Positions 43,049 through 53,797 of a stretch of 64,000 nucleotides of DNA are shown one piece after another. Position numbers and translations under genes: made by a program. Location: the NCBI GenBank assembly GCA_944325355.1, contig CALUZS010000016.1, positions 1 to 64,000 of the forward strand. Reading direction: 5' to 3'. The notes under the pieces were generated by a model, which worked only from the letters and a program-made list of their open reading frames with translations, searched no databases and was not told the DNA's origin. The stretch comes from an uncultured Parabacteroides sp. GTDB taxonomy: Bacteria > Bacteroidota > Bacteroidia > Bacteroidales > Tannerellaceae. Position 1 is the first letter of the stretch, and every line of letters begins with the position of its first letter.

Positions 43049-43198
43049 AAAGATTGCCGATTTTATGAGTTAAATAATCAAAAAGTAAGGGCTATATCGC
43101 AAATTGTTTGTTTTTTTGCAGGAAATTCCGGAGGGCTGTGTTTTGGCTGTTCGTGGACATCTGGCAAGTATTATCTTTTTTATGTACTAAATAGTATA

Positions 43199-44077
43199 AT
43201 GAACGGAAATAGAAAGGTTAAAACATTTTCTTTTTATCATTCGCGGCTGACTTCAATTATAAGTATCTCATTAGTTCTTTTTCTTTTGGGATTAATCTTA
43301 TTGATGGGATTGTTGGGAAATAAGCTTTCCGCATATGTGAAGGAGAATATCTCTTTTTCGGTCATATTGGAAGATAATATTACAGAAGGAGAGATTTCAC
43401 GTCTTCAGACATCTTTAAAAAAACTTCCATTTATCAAATCTACAACGTATATATCCAAGGAGATGGCTGCCCGAGAATTGGAAGAGGCATTGGGTGAGAG
43501 CCCGGAGGTATTCCAGGGAATGAATCCTCTTCACGCATCAATAGAGGTTAAACTGAATTCCGAGTATGCCAATCCGGATAGTTTAGGTGTGATTGAGAAG
43601 CAGTTGGAATCATATACTTCCGTATCCGATTTATTTTACCGCAAAGATATGATGGAGCTGGTACAGGACAATATGCAGAAAATAGGATTTGTGCTGCTGG
43701 TCTTGGCATTGGCGTTGACAGCTATTTCATTTGTCCTTATCGGCAATACGATTCGTCTGTTGATATATTCCAAACGTTTCTTGATACATACGATGAAGTT
43801 GGTTGGCGCTACGTCCGGTTTTATACGCGCTCCGTTTATCCGTTATAATATTGTAAGTGGATTATTGGCTTCACTGCTTTCTATTCTCATGTTATGCGGA
43901 ACGATGTATTATCTTCAGCAGGAGTTTGGCGGGTTTCTGGAATTTTTTGATTGGAAAACGTTGGCCATGATATGTGGAGCGGAAGTTTTGTGCGGTATTC
44001 TGTTGTCATTGGTTGCGACAGCCTTGGCGGTTAACAAATACCTCCGTATGGATATGAGTGATTTGTACTATATATAA
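43199..44077 (+). CDS. ftsX: Cell-division permease-like protein FtsX
   Basis: The 292-residue membrane protein is the transmembrane partner of the ATPase FtsE at the division site, where the pair activates peptidoglycan hydrolases. A cytosolic N-terminus (FYHSRLTSIISISLVLFLLG) leads into TM1. An extracytoplasmic domain with FIKSTTYISKEMAARELEEA follows, then three TM helices with FLIHTMKLVGATSGFIRAPF, the FtsX signature. The frame runs 71 codons further upstream, but that part is unlike the family; ATG 43199 is the start. ftsE is not adjacent here. DUF3098 and uppP follow. Confidence 0.9.
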   Translation: MNGNRKVKTFSFYHSRLTSIISISLVLFLLGLILLMGLLGNKLSAYVKENISFSVILEDNITEGEISRLQTSLKKLPFIKSTTYISKEMAARELEEALGESPEVFQGMNPLHASIEVKLNSEYANPDSLGVIEKQLESYTSVSDLFYRKDMMELVQDNMQKIGFVLLVLALALTAISFVLIGNTIRLLIYSKRFLIHTMKLVGATSGFIRAPFIRYNIVSGLLASLLSILMLCGTMYYLQQEFGGFLEFFDWKTLAMICGAEVLCGILLSLVATALAVNKYLRMDMSDLYYI

Positions 44078-44105
44078 ATATTGTAATTAATAAGGAAAGA
44101 AGTAT

Positions 44106-44333
44106 ATGACACAAAAGAATTTTGCTTTTGGCAAAGAAAATTTTATCATAATAGCCACAGCTGTTGTTATTATTATAATAGGATTGGCTTTGATGAGTGG
44201 TGGCTCTTCTGCGGATGGCGTTTCCTTTAATCCGGAAGTATTCAGCATCCGAAGGATTGTAGTTGCTCCGCTTGTAACTGTAATCGGATTTTTTTTAGTA
44301 ATAGTTGGAATATTGAAGAAAAGTAAAGAGTAA
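44106..44333 (+). CDS. DUF3098-family membrane protein
   Basis: The 75-residue protein has two hydrophobic helices (FIIIATAVVIIIIGLALMSG and a C-terminal VVAPLVTVIGFFLVIVGIL) joined by a loop with FNPEVFSIRR. This is the DUF3098 pattern found between ftsX and uppP in Bacteroidetes. Function is unknown; the constant neighbourhood suggests a role near cell-wall synthesis or division. It follows ftsX by 28 bases and precedes uppP by 12, so it is within the operon. Confidence 0.85.
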   Translation: MTQKNFAFGKENFIIIATAVVIIIIGLALMSGGSSADGVSFNPEVFSIRRIVVAPLVTVIGFFLVIVGILKKSKE

Positions 44334-44345
44334 TTGGATTAGGAA

Positions 44346-45143
44346 ATGAGTTGGATTGAAGCTTTGATTTTAGGAGTCATACAAGGACTTACGGAATTTT
44401 TGCCAGTGAGCAGCAGCGGTCATTTGACGATAGGAGCGACGCTCTTCGGGATGAATGGTGAAGAAAATTTGACGTTTGCCGTAGTGGTACATGCAGCGAC
44501 GGTATTAAGTACAATTGTTGTGCTTTGGAGTGAAGTGTCTTATTTGTTTAAATCGTTTTTTTCTTTCCGGTGGAATGAAGGGACGAGCTTTGTCTGTAAG
44601 ATATTGTTGTCGATGATTCCGGTAGGGATAGTCGGGCTCTTTTTTAAAGATTATGTAGAGTCCATCTTTGGCAGCGGATTATTGATTGTGGGATGTATGT
44701 TATTGCTTACAGCTGTGCTATTGACATTTTCCTACTATGCAAAGCCCCGTCAGAAGGAGGTCATATCTTATAAAGACGCGTTCATTATCGGATTGGCACA
44801 GGCTTGTGCTGTATTACCTGGTTTGTCTCGTTCCGGTTCAACAATTGCTACAGGTTTGTTATTGGGGAATAAGAAAGAGCAAGTGGCAAAATTCTCTTTT
44901 TTGATGGTAATTATACCAATTTTGGGAGAAGCTTTCTTAAATTTGATAAAAGGTGACTTTGCCGTGGAAGCTTCCGGATTATCTGCGACGGTTCTTGTAA
45001 CTGGTTTTCTTGCAGCATTTGTTTCTGGAACGATTGCCTGCAAATGGATGATTAGTCTGGTGAGCAAAGGGAAACTGATATACTTCGCTATTTATTGTTT
45101 AGTTCTGGGACTGGGGACGGTTATATATTCGTTGGTTGCGTAA
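44346..45143 (+). CDS. uppP: Undecaprenyl-diphosphatase
   Basis: The 265-residue integral membrane enzyme (UppP/BacA) dephosphorylates undecaprenyl pyrophosphate to recycle the lipid carrier for peptidoglycan and O-antigen. [19 protein letters not shown] (residues 8-26) carries the catalytic E and the SSSGH motif, and [19 protein letters not shown] is the second (PGxSRSG) motif. About eight membrane helices span the protein. Its stop overlaps the truB start as TAATG, so the two are translationally coupled. Bacitracin tolerance is the classic trait of the family. Confidence 0.95.
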   Translation: MSWIEALILGVIQGLTEFLPVSSSGHLTIGATLFGMNGEENLTFAVVVHAATVLSTIVVLWSEVSYLFKSFFSFRWNEGTSFVCKILLSMIPVGIVGLFFKDYVESIFGSGLLIVGCMLLLTAVLLTFSYYAKPRQKEVISYKDAFIIGLAQACAVLPGLSRSGSTIATGLLLGNKKEQVAKFSFLMVIIPILGEAFLNLIKGDFAVEASGLSATVLVTGFLAAFVSGTIACKWMISLVSKGKLIYFAIYCLVLGLGTVIYSLVA

Positions 45144-45853
45144 TGATGGATTTTTTTGAAGGAGAAGTCCTTTATTTTAATAAGCCGCTGAAATGGACAT
45201 CTTTCGATCTGGTAAATAAATTCCGATATAAGTTATCACGGAAACTGAATGTAAAGAAGATAAAGGTTGGGCATGCCGGGACATTGGATCCATTAGCTAC
45301 CGGAGTCATGATTCTCTGTACGGGGAAGGCTACACGGCGAATAGATGAATTCCAATATCAGACAAAGGAGTATGTCGCAACACTGAAATTGGGTGCTACG
45401 ACTCCCTCTTTTGATTTGGAAAAAGAGATTGACGCCATTTACCCGACCGAGCATATAACCAAAGAGATGGTTGAAGAAGTCTTGAAAACATTTGTCGGAA
45501 CGATAGAGCAAGTTCCACCCATGTTTTCGGCTTGCAAGGTGGATGGCAAGCGAGCTTATGAATTGGCGCGAAAAGGCGAGGAGGTCTCCTTGAAAAAGAA
45601 AATATTGGTAATCGATGAAATTGAATTGCTGGAATGTGAATTGCCGGTGATAAAAATAAGAGTTGTTTGTAGTAAAGGAACTTATATAAGGGCTTTGGCT
45701 CGTGATATTGGAGTAGCGTTACACTCGGGTGCCCATTTGATAGGATTGGAACGGATAAGGATTGGTGATGTTACTTTAGGCATGTGCATGAATCCGGAAG
45801 AGATTGATGCTTTTTTGGAAGAGAATCTTTCTTCGAGTATGGTTAATATGTAA
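45143..45853 (+). CDS. truB: tRNA pseudouridine-55 synthase
   Basis: The 236-residue enzyme makes pseudouridine 55 in the T-arm of tRNAs. KVGHAGTLDPLATGVMILCT holds the catalytic Asp, PPMFSACKVDGKRAYELAR is motif KVDGKRAYE, and VVCSKGTYIRALARDIG is the RNA-binding block. It starts at the ATG overlapping the uppP stop (TAATG, 45141-45145), with a second ATG one codon later. It is shorter than E. coli TruB because the C-terminal PUA-like extension is missing, as in many Bacteroidetes. Confidence 0.95.
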   Translation: MMDFFEGEVLYFNKPLKWTSFDLVNKFRYKLSRKLNVKKIKVGHAGTLDPLATGVMILCTGKATRRIDEFQYQTKEYVATLKLGATTPSFDLEKEIDAIYPTEHITKEMVEEVLKTFVGTIEQVPPMFSACKVDGKRAYELARKGEEVSLKKKILVIDEIELLECELPVIKIRVVCSKGTYIRALARDIGVALHSGAHLIGLERIRIGDVTLGMCMNPEEIDAFLEENLSSSMVNM

Positions 45854-45876
45854 TTTAGGTAGAAATATATTTATTT

Positions 45877-46929
45877 ATGAAACTGTCAAAGTTTAAATTT
45901 GATTTACCTCAGGAGCAGATAGCTTTGCATCCTGCAAAAAACAGGGATGAATCCCGTATGATGGTTGTCCACCGTAAGACTGGAGAAATTGAGCATAAAA
46001 TATTCAAAGAAATCCTGAACTATTTTGGAAAGGGAGATGTTTTTATTTTTAACAATACAAAGGTTTTCCCAGCCCGGCTACATGGTAATAAAGAAAAGAC
46101 AGGCGCACGGATAGAAGTTTTTTTGTTGCGGGAACTTAATCCGGATTTGCGCTTATGGGACGTATTGGTTGATCCGGCACGTAAAATCCGTATAGGAAAC
46201 AAACTCTATTTTGGAGATGACGATTCGATGGTTGCTGAAGTTATTGATAACACAACATCACGCGGACGTACATTGCGCTTTTTATATGATGGAAACCATG
46301 ATGATTTCAAGAAAGCTTTATATGCATTAGGTGAAACTCCTCTGCCAAAATATATCGACCGTCCGGTGGAACCCGATGACGAATCGCGCTATCAAAACAT
46401 ATTTGCGAAAGAGGAAGGCGCGGTTGTCGCTCCGGCGGCGGGACTCCATTTCAGCCGGGAACTGATGAAGCGTCTGGAAATACAGGATTGCCAGTTTGCT
46501 TATTTGACACTTCATTGCGGTTTAGGCAATTTCCGTGAAATAGATGTGGAAGATTTGACCAAACATAAGATGGATTCGGAAGAGATGTTCATTAATGGAG
46601 ACGTGACACGTATCGTAAACCAGGCGAAAGATAACGGACATCAAATCTGCGTGGTCGGGACCTCCGTAATGCGTGCGGTAGAGACTGCCGTGAGTACGGA
46701 CGGACACATGAAAGAATATGAAGGGTGGACGAACAAATTCATTTTCCCTCCATACGAATTCAGCTTGGCGACGAGCATGATTACGAATTTTCACATGCCG
46801 TTGTCTACTTTGCTGATGATGACAGCTTCTTTTGGCGGATACGAATTGGTCATGGATGCGTATGACATTGCCTTGAAAGAGGGATACCGTTTCGGTGCCT
46901 ATGGTGATGCGATGCTGATTCTTGATTAA
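45877..46929 (+). CDS. queA: S-adenosylmethionine:tRNA ribosyltransferase-isomerase
   Basis: The 350-residue QueA transfers and isomerises the ribose of SAM onto preQ1-modified tRNA, giving epoxyqueuosine. [20 protein letters not shown] is the family N-terminus. [34 protein letters not shown] and [19 protein letters not shown] are the conserved blocks. Length is standard. It lies 23 bases after truB, so two tRNA-modification genes sit next to each other in the operon. No queuosine precursor genes are in the window. Confidence 0.95.
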   Translation: MKLSKFKFDLPQEQIALHPAKNRDESRMMVVHRKTGEIEHKIFKEILNYFGKGDVFIFNNTKVFPARLHGNKEKTGARIEVFLLRELNPDLRLWDVLVDPARKIRIGNKLYFGDDDSMVAEVIDNTTSRGRTLRFLYDGNHDDFKKALYALGETPLPKYIDRPVEPDDESRYQNIFAKEEGAVVAPAAGLHFSRELMKRLEIQDCQFAYLTLHCGLGNFREIDVEDLTKHKMDSEEMFINGDVTRIVNQAKDNGHQICVVGTSVMRAVETAVSTDGHMKEYEGWTNKFIFPPYEFSLATSMITNFHMPLSTLLMMTASFGGYELVMDAYDIALKEGYRFGAYGDAMLILD

Positions 46930-46943
46930 AAAGGAGCTGCTAT

Positions 46944-47411
46944 ATGGCGAGGGCTTATATCGCTTTAGGAACAAACATCGGGAATAAGCGTGGAAACATA
47001 GAGACCGCATCGGCGTTGTTGTCGCAGAGAGCCGGACATATTGTAGCTTTTTCCGGGCTATATGAAACCGAGCCGTGGGGATTCCGTTCACCAAATATGT
47101 TTTTAAATTTGGTGTTGGCGTTGGAAACGCCGGAATTCCCTGACGATTTGCTGCGGTTGTCCCTTTCCATAGAGAAAGAGATGGGCAGGACAGAGAAGAG
47201 TTCCGGTGAATATAAGGATAGGATTATCGATATTGATTTGTTGATGTACGATAACTTGGTGCTTGACACGCCGATGCTGAAGTTGCCGCATCCGTTGATG
47301 ACGGAACGCCTGTTTGTGATGGAGCCCCTTGTTGAAATTGCTCCTGATGTTATCCATCCGGTATTGCACATACCGATGAAAGAAATATTGGAACGATTAA
47401 AGAGACGATAA
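46944..47411 (+). CDS. folK: 2-amino-4-hydroxy-6-hydroxymethyldihydropteridine pyrophosphokinase
   Basis: The 155-residue HPPK transfers pyrophosphate from ATP to hydroxymethyl-dihydropterin in folate synthesis. ARAYIALGTNIGNKRGNIET at the start, LYETEPWGF, and the signature DRIIDIDLLMYDN followed by LPHPLMTERLFVMEPL are all present, with metal-binding Asp residues in DIDL. It follows queA by 14 bases and is followed 2 bases later by a small basic protein gene. Confidence 0.95.
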   Translation: MARAYIALGTNIGNKRGNIETASALLSQRAGHIVAFSGLYETEPWGFRSPNMFLNLVLALETPEFPDDLLRLSLSIEKEMGRTEKSSGEYKDRIIDIDLLMYDNLVLDTPMLKLPHPLMTERLFVMEPLVEIAPDVIHPVLHIPMKEILERLKRR

Positions 47412-47413
47412 AT

Positions 47414-47590
47414 ATGGATGTAGAAAAAATAATGACGGGAGGAATTGTCTTTAAAAAGGCAAAGGAAAAAACTTCCGAGGAGAAAAAAGTGAGGTTCTCG
47501 GATTATATGAGAGGAACTCACGGTTCCGCTTCTGCGAAGAAAAAGGCAGAATACAAGTATAAAAGGGCTTTACGGAATATAAAAAAATAA
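47414..47590 (+). CDS. 58-residue lysine-rich protein downstream of folK
   Basis: ATG at 47414, two bases after the folK stop, opens 58 codons ending in TAA at 47588-47590. It begins MDVEKIMTGGIVFKKAKEKT, has a folded-looking VRFSDYMRGTHGSASAKKKA in the middle and a basic end. Close to 30% of residues are Lys or Arg, with no signal peptide, no Cys and no membrane helix. The composition suggests an RNA- or ribosome-binding role, but I recognise no family. Support for coding: tight spacing, a full-length frame in the operon direction, and balanced codon use. The metK promoter starts just after it. Confidence 0.6.
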   Translation: MDVEKIMTGGIVFKKAKEKTSEEKKVRFSDYMRGTHGSASAKKKAEYKYKRALRNIKK

Positions 47591-47604
47591 AATAGTGCAA
47601 AGAT

Positions 47605-47638
47605 TTTGCATTCCTGATATTTTATCTCCGTATCTTTG
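47605..47638 (+). promoter_or_regulatory. Promoter of metK
   Basis: TTTG (47605-47608) and TATCTTTG (47631-47638) are 22 bases apart. The predicted start point, about 47645, lies a few bases before the SAM-II-like aptamer at 47651. Confidence 0.6.
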
Positions 47639-47650
47639 CGGAAATAAATG

Positions 47651-47700
47651 ATGTGGATAGATTTGTATGCTTGCAACCACAGGAAAAAATGCTAAAAAAC
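47651..47700 (+). promoter_or_regulatory. SAM-II-like riboswitch upstream of metK
   Basis: GTGG (47653-47656) pairs with CCAC (47677-47680) as P1. The loop carries GATTT and ends TTGCAA immediately before P1', and a 3' segment ATGCTAAAAAAC (47689-47700) follows 8 bases later. In SAM-II aptamers P1 encloses a loop with GAUUU and UUGCAA, and a downstream GCUAAAAA strand pairs into the loop to form the pseudoknot around SAM. All these elements are here in order and spacing. The gene behind it makes SAM, so feedback is logical. The structure itself was not computed. Confidence 0.7.
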
Positions 47701-47789
47701 TTTCTTTCTGTTTTGCTGTCCGGCAACGATGTCTATTCTTCTTTCATTTTCTCAATAGACACTATTTATAAAAAATTTTTTTGACAAAA

Positions 47790-49079
47790 ATGAGTTATTT
47801 GTTTACCTCCGAGTCGGTGTCTGAAGGACACCCCGATAAAGTAGCCGATCAAATATCGGATGCTTTGCTTGATGAGTTCCTTGCATATGACAAGGACTCG
47901 AAAGTAGCTTGCGAAACTTTGGTTACAACCGGACAGGTTGTATTAGCAGGAGAAGTAAAGTCGAACGCCTATGTGGACGTTCAGGAAGTTGCAAGGAATG
48001 TTATCCGGAAAATCGGATATACGAAGAGTGAATACCAGTTTGAAGCCAATTCTTGCGGTGTATTTTCTTCGATACACGAACAAAGCGGCGATATAAATCG
48101 TGGTGTGGAAAAGGCAAATCCTTATGAGCAAGGAGCCGGAGACCAGGGAATGATGTTTGGTTATGCGACGGACGAGACCGATAATTACATGCCTTTGGCT
48201 TTGGATTTGTCACATAGTTTATTGTTGGAACTGGCTTCAATCCGGAAAAACGAGCCGGAGTTGATGCCTTATTTGCGTCCGGACGCGAAGAGTCAAGTGA
48301 CGATTGAATATGACGACAACGGAAAGCCTTTGCGGATTGACACGATAGTTGTCTCTACCCAGCACGATGAGTTCATAGAGCCGAAAGGTATTACCCAAGA
48401 AGAGGCGGACGCCGCGATGCAACGCCGCATAATGGATGATGTGAAGAATATACTGGTTCCGAGAGTCGCATCTCAATACCCCGAAAAAGTCCGGGCATTG
48501 TTCAATGAAAATATCAAATATTTTGTGAATCCGACGGGCAAGTTTGTGATAGGCGGTCCGCATGGAGATACCGGGCTGACGGGGCGGAAAATTATCGTGG
48601 ATACCTATGGCGGAAAAGGAGCTCACGGAGGTGGAGCTTTCTCCGGAAAAGACCCGTCGAAAGTAGACCGTTCAGCGGCTTATGCTGCCCGGCATATTGC
48701 CAAAAACATGGTTGCTGCCGGTGTTGCTGACGAGATGTTGGTTCAGGTATCGTATGCGATAGGCGTTGCCAAGCCTATGAATATTTTCGTGAACACCTAC
48801 GGACGGTCGAATGTGGATATGACAGACGGTGAAATTGCTGAAAAGATTTGGACGTTGTTCGACATGCGCCCGAAAGCGATAGAGGAACGTCTGAAGTTGA
48901 GGAACCCTATTTATTTTGAGACGGCTTCTTATGGGCATATGGGGCGTAAGCCGGAAATAAAAGAAAAAGTGTTCGCTTCCCGCTATACAACAGAACCGGT
49001 CGTTTGCAAAGTGGAATTGTTCACATGGGAGAAATTGGATTATGTTGACAAAATAAAGGAGGTTTTCGGGTTGAAGTAA
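47790..49079 (+). CDS. metK: S-adenosylmethionine synthetase
   Basis: The 429-residue enzyme makes SAM from methionine and [23 protein letters not shown] is the first ATP motif. [12 protein letters not shown] is the hexapeptide signature and [20 protein letters not shown] carries the phosphate loop GGGAFSGKD. The length is in the longer Bacteroidetes MetK range. The frame can begin with a TTG at 47781, but ATG at 47790 gives the normal [10 protein letters not shown] start. It is a single-gene unit, with its own promoter, a SAM-II-like riboswitch and a terminator. Confidence 0.96.
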   Translation: MSYLFTSESVSEGHPDKVADQISDALLDEFLAYDKDSKVACETLVTTGQVVLAGEVKSNAYVDVQEVARNVIRKIGYTKSEYQFEANSCGVFSSIHEQSGDINRGVEKANPYEQGAGDQGMMFGYATDETDNYMPLALDLSHSLLLELASIRKNEPELMPYLRPDAKSQVTIEYDDNGKPLRIDTIVVSTQHDEFIEPKGITQEEADAAMQRRIMDDVKNILVPRVASQYPEKVRALFNENIKYFVNPTGKFVIGGPHGDTGLTGRKIIVDTYGGKGAHGGGAFSGKDPSKVDRSAAYAARHIAKNMVAAGVADEMLVQVSYAIGVAKPMNIFVNTYGRSNVDMTDGEIAEKIWTLFDMRPKAIEERLKLRNPIYFETASYGHMGRKPEIKEKVFASRYTTEPVVCKVELFTWEKLDYVDKIKEVFGLK

Positions 49080-49100
49080 TCCGGGAATCTGGAAGATAAG

Positions 49101-49142
49101 AGGCTGTGCCGGAGCAAAGGGCTCTGGTCGCAGCCTTTTTTT
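49101..49142 (+). terminator. Terminator of metK
   Basis: AGGCTG (49101-49106) pairs with CAGCCT (49131-49136), and an inner GGAGC/GCTC stem lies between, followed by seven T. It begins 22 bases after the metK stop. Nothing else is clear in 49143-49297. Confidence 0.82.
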
Positions 49143-49297
49143 GTCGGAAGCCGAAAGTTGTGGAGTCTCAGTTATTGATTTGTGCATCTCTTGTTTGCCT
49201 TTGAACAGTACTGGTTTTGTCACGATGCCTTGTAGAACTAAGGGATAAAAAGAAATATTTAAAGGGAAAAGTTTATGCCGATGTGGATGAAAATGGT

Positions 49298-49305
49298 TAA
49301 CTTTG
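49298..49305 (+). promoter_or_regulatory. -7 promoter element of pyrG
   Basis: TAACTTTG fits TAnnTTTG, 57 bases before the GTG start of pyrG at 49362. The -33 element is weak (TTTA, 22 bases upstream). Confidence 0.55.
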
Positions 49306-49313
49306 CAACTTAA

Positions 49314-50972
<1,659 letters not shown>

Positions 50973-50990
50973 GATTTTTGTTTTTAGAGT

Positions 50991-52901
50991 ATGGATAAAA
51001 ATACAGTTATAGGTTTTTTGCTGATAGTCGTTGTTATTTTTGCCTTTTCTTGGTTAAACAGACCTACAGCAGAGCAGTTGGCTATGCAGCAACATTATCA
51101 GGATTCAATAGCTAAAATAGCGTTGGTTGAAAAACAGAAAGCAGTTCAAGAGGAATATAAGAAACAGCAGGAAGAATTAGCTTTCTCCGCTTTGCCGGAT
51201 TCTGCGAAAGTTGCCCGTTTGCAAGGAAACTTTGGGAATTGGGCTTCCGTGATGGTAGGAACAGATGGAATTACTACGTTGGAAAACGAAGTATTGGAAA
51301 TCCGGATTAGTAATAAAGGAGGGAAAGTAACGTATGCTTGCTTAAAAGAATACGATACGTTTGATAAGAAACCGTTGGTTTTGCAGGACGAAACAACTTC
51401 CGATTTTAATTTGGCTTTGGTTACGGCCGACAATAAAGTCCTGAATACTCAGGATATGTATTTCCAGCCTGTAGATGTAGCGTCCGACAAGGTGACGATG
51501 CGTTTGAATGTCGGACCGGACCGTTATTTGGATTTTGTCTATTCTCTTGTGCCGAACGATTATATGGTGAACTTCTCGGTGAAAGGAACGGGCTTGAACG
51601 GATTATTGTCTCCCAGCACAACTTCTCTTAATCTGATGTGGGCGCAAGATATCATTCAGAAAGAAAAAGGGCGCAAGCTGGAAGATCGTTATGTCGGTCT
51701 GTATTATAAATATGTAGCGGATGACGTGGAAAATCTGAATGAAGTAAAGAGCGAAAACAAAGAAATCCAGGAACGTCTGAAATGGGTCGGGTTCAAGGAT
51801 ATGTTTTTTTCTTCGGTCTTGATAGCAGAGGAAGGTTTTGAATCTTCGAAGTTGGATTCGAAAGTTATTCCTGCAGGGAGCATCATGAAACAGTTTAAGA
51901 TGACAGCATCTGTCCCGTTTGATTTGCAAGGGAGCAAGTCTACGGATATGCGCTTCTATTTTGGTCCGAATAAATTCGCTTTGCTAAGAGATTATGACGA
52001 TAATGCAGAAGTAGAAGAAGATTATCTGACGTTGGGAAAATTGGTTCCTCTCGGATGGGGAATATTCCGTTGGGTGAATCAATATTTCATCATACCTCTG
52101 TTTGATTTCCTGAGCCGTTTTGTTTCAAATGCCGGAGTGATTATTTTGCTTCTCACAATAATTGTGAAAGTGATTCTTTATCCGTTGACACGTAAATCGT
52201 ATCTTTCTTCGGCAAAAATGCGTGTGCTTCGTCCTCAAGTAGAAGAGATTAATGCAAAATATCCGGGACAGGATCAGGCTTTAGAACGGCAAAAGGCTAC
52301 AATGGACTTGTACAGTCGTGCCGGTGCCAGCCCGATGAGTGGATGTCTTCCGTTGTTGTTGCAAATGCCGATATTGGTTGCATTGTTTATGTTCTTCCCA
52401 TCGGCCATCGAGTTGCGCCATGAAAGTTTCTTGTGGGCGCAGGATTTGTCCACTTATGATGCTATTGTAAGTTGGGATGCGCAGATTCCGTTTATCTCTT
52501 CTTATTTCGGAAATCATATCAGCCTTTTCTGTTTATTGATGACAATTACCAATATTGTTTACACGAAATATAATATGGAGATGACCAATACCGGGCAGCA
52601 ACAGATGCCGGGAATGAAGATTATGATGTATCTTATGCCGGTTATGTTCTTGTTCATATTCAACAGTTACGCTTCGGGATTGACATATTATTATTTCCTT
52701 TCCTTGTTGATTACGATTGTCCAGACATTGATTTTCAGGTTTACGATTAATGAGGAGAAATTGTTGGCTAAATTGGAGGCAAATAAATTGAAGCCGCAGA
52801 AAAGATCAACGTTGATGAAACGTTTGGAAGAGATGCAGAAGGCGCAAGAGGAGCAGCTGCGTAAGCAGCAGGAAGCTCGGCAAAAGAATAAAAAGTATTG
52901 A
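50991..52901 (+). CDS. yidC: Membrane protein insertase YidC
   Basis: The 636-residue protein inserts and folds inner-membrane proteins, alone or with SecYEG. An N-terminal anchor helix (VIGFLLIVVVIFAFSWLN) precedes the large periplasmic beta domain (about 60-350). The conserved 60KD_IMP core holds five helices: ITIIV-type TM2 then LTRKSYLSSAKMRVLRPQVE, GCLPLLLQMPILVALFMFFP and MPVMFLFIFNSYASGLTYYY. A charged tail (KAQEEQLRKQQEARQKNKKY) extends into the cytosol for ribosome contact. It is co-oriented with pyrG, 18 bases behind. Confidence 0.95.
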   Translation: MDKNTVIGFLLIVVVIFAFSWLNRPTAEQLAMQQHYQDSIAKIALVEKQKAVQEEYKKQQEELAFSALPDSAKVARLQGNFGNWASVMVGTDGITTLENEVLEIRISNKGGKVTYACLKEYDTFDKKPLVLQDETTSDFNLALVTADNKVLNTQDMYFQPVDVASDKVTMRLNVGPDRYLDFVYSLVPNDYMVNFSVKGTGLNGLLSPSTTSLNLMWAQDIIQKEKGRKLEDRYVGLYYKYVADDVENLNEVKSENKEIQERLKWVGFKDMFFSSVLIAEEGFESSKLDSKVIPAGSIMKQFKMTASVPFDLQGSKSTDMRFYFGPNKFALLRDYDDNAEVEEDYLTLGKLVPLGWGIFRWVNQYFIIPLFDFLSRFVSNAGVIILLLTIIVKVILYPLTRKSYLSSAKMRVLRPQVEEINAKYPGQDQALERQKATMDLYSRAGASPMSGCLPLLLQMPILVALFMFFPSAIELRHESFLWAQDLSTYDAIVSWDAQIPFISSYFGNHISLFCLLMTITNIVYTKYNMEMTNTGQQQMPGMKIMMYLMPVMFLFIFNSYASGLTYYYFLSLLITIVQTLIFRFTINEEKLLAKLEANKLKPQKRSTLMKRLEEMQKAQEEQLRKQQEARQKNKKY

Positions 52902-52926
52902 TTTTTTACAAGATAGCTTGAATATT

Positions 52927-52968
52927 AATCCCGTCATGCAGAAGTATGTCTCATGACGGGATTTCTGT
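52927..52968. terminator. Terminator between yidC and kdsB
   Basis: AATCCCGTCATG (52927-52938) pairs perfectly with CATGACGGGATT (52952-52963), followed by TCTGTTT. It lies between convergent genes. Confidence 0.82.
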
Positions 52969-53025
52969 TTGTAAGATATTCAAAGGAGAAGCCCCTGTGC
53001 TATATGGGAACACACGAGGACGGTT

Positions 53026-53781
53026 TTATCGGATAGCATCCAAAAGTTGTATCGCCTTTTCCAAATCTTCGGGCGTGTCAATGCCAATAGTTTCCTGATA
53101 AGTATAGCCTACTTTGATTCTGTATCCATTTTCCAGCCAACGTAGTTGTTCAAGGCTCTCTGCCTGCTCAAGGGGAGACTGGGGCAATCGGGTAATTTCT
53201 GCTAATATGTTGGGTCGGTATGCGTACATGCCGATATGTTTGTAGAATGTATGGGAATGAAGCCATTCGGTGTATTTTTTATTTCGGATATATGGTACGA
53301 CGGATCTGCTGAAATACATCGCTTCATTATTCTTGTTTACCACCACTTTTGGGGAGTTAGGATTAAAAAGAACCGTTTCAAAGTCATCGCTTTCGTTGAA
53401 CGGTTTTACCAAAGTGGCGATTTGGACGGATTCGTCCGTGAAACACGCTTTGATGGATTCAATCTGTTCCGGATGGATAAAAGGCTCGTCTCCCTGTATG
53501 TTGATGATAATATCGTAGCCTTGCCCGATTTTCTGGTACGCTTCGAAACATCGGTCGGTGCCGCTGCGATGATTTTGGGAAGTCATGACTACGTTCCCGC
53601 CAAAATGCAGGACCGCTTGTTGGATGCGTACGTCATCGGTTGCCACATACACTGAGTCGACACAGTTTTTTACTTGTTCATATACGCGTTGAATCATCGG
53701 TTTCCCTGCCATATCTGCGAGAGGTTTCCCAGGGAAACGGGAAGATGCGTATCTAGCTGGTATAATTCCTATAAATTTCAT
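53026..53781 (-). CDS. kdsB: 3-deoxy-manno-octulosonate cytidylyltransferase
   Basis: The 251-residue enzyme activates Kdo with CTP to CMP-Kdo for the lipopolysaccharide core. [20 protein letters not shown] is the nucleotide-binding signature. [28 protein letters not shown] with the metal-binding Asp, and [13 protein letters not shown] complete the family pattern. Length is standard. The antiporter gene precedes it on the same strand with a gap of 16 bases, so they share a transcript. Confidence 0.95.
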   Translation of the reverse strand: MKFIGIIPARYASSRFPGKPLADMAGKPMIQRVYEQVKNCVDSVYVATDDVRIQQAVLHFGGNVVMTSQNHRSGTDRCFEAYQKIGQGYDIIINIQGDEPFIHPEQIESIKACFTDESVQIATLVKPFNESDDFETVLFNPNSPKVVVNKNNEAMYFSRSVVPYIRNKKYTEWLHSHTFYKHIGMYAYRPNILAEITRLPQSPLEQAESLEQLRWLENGYRIKVGYTYQETIGIDTPEDLEKAIQLLDAIR

Positions 53782-53797
53782 TGTTTGATTTTATTTT

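Noticed and set aside
42986..43198. 71-codon N-terminal extension of ftsX
   Set aside because: It is Cys-rich and unlike any FtsX N-terminus; ATG at 43199 gives the family start and first membrane helix.
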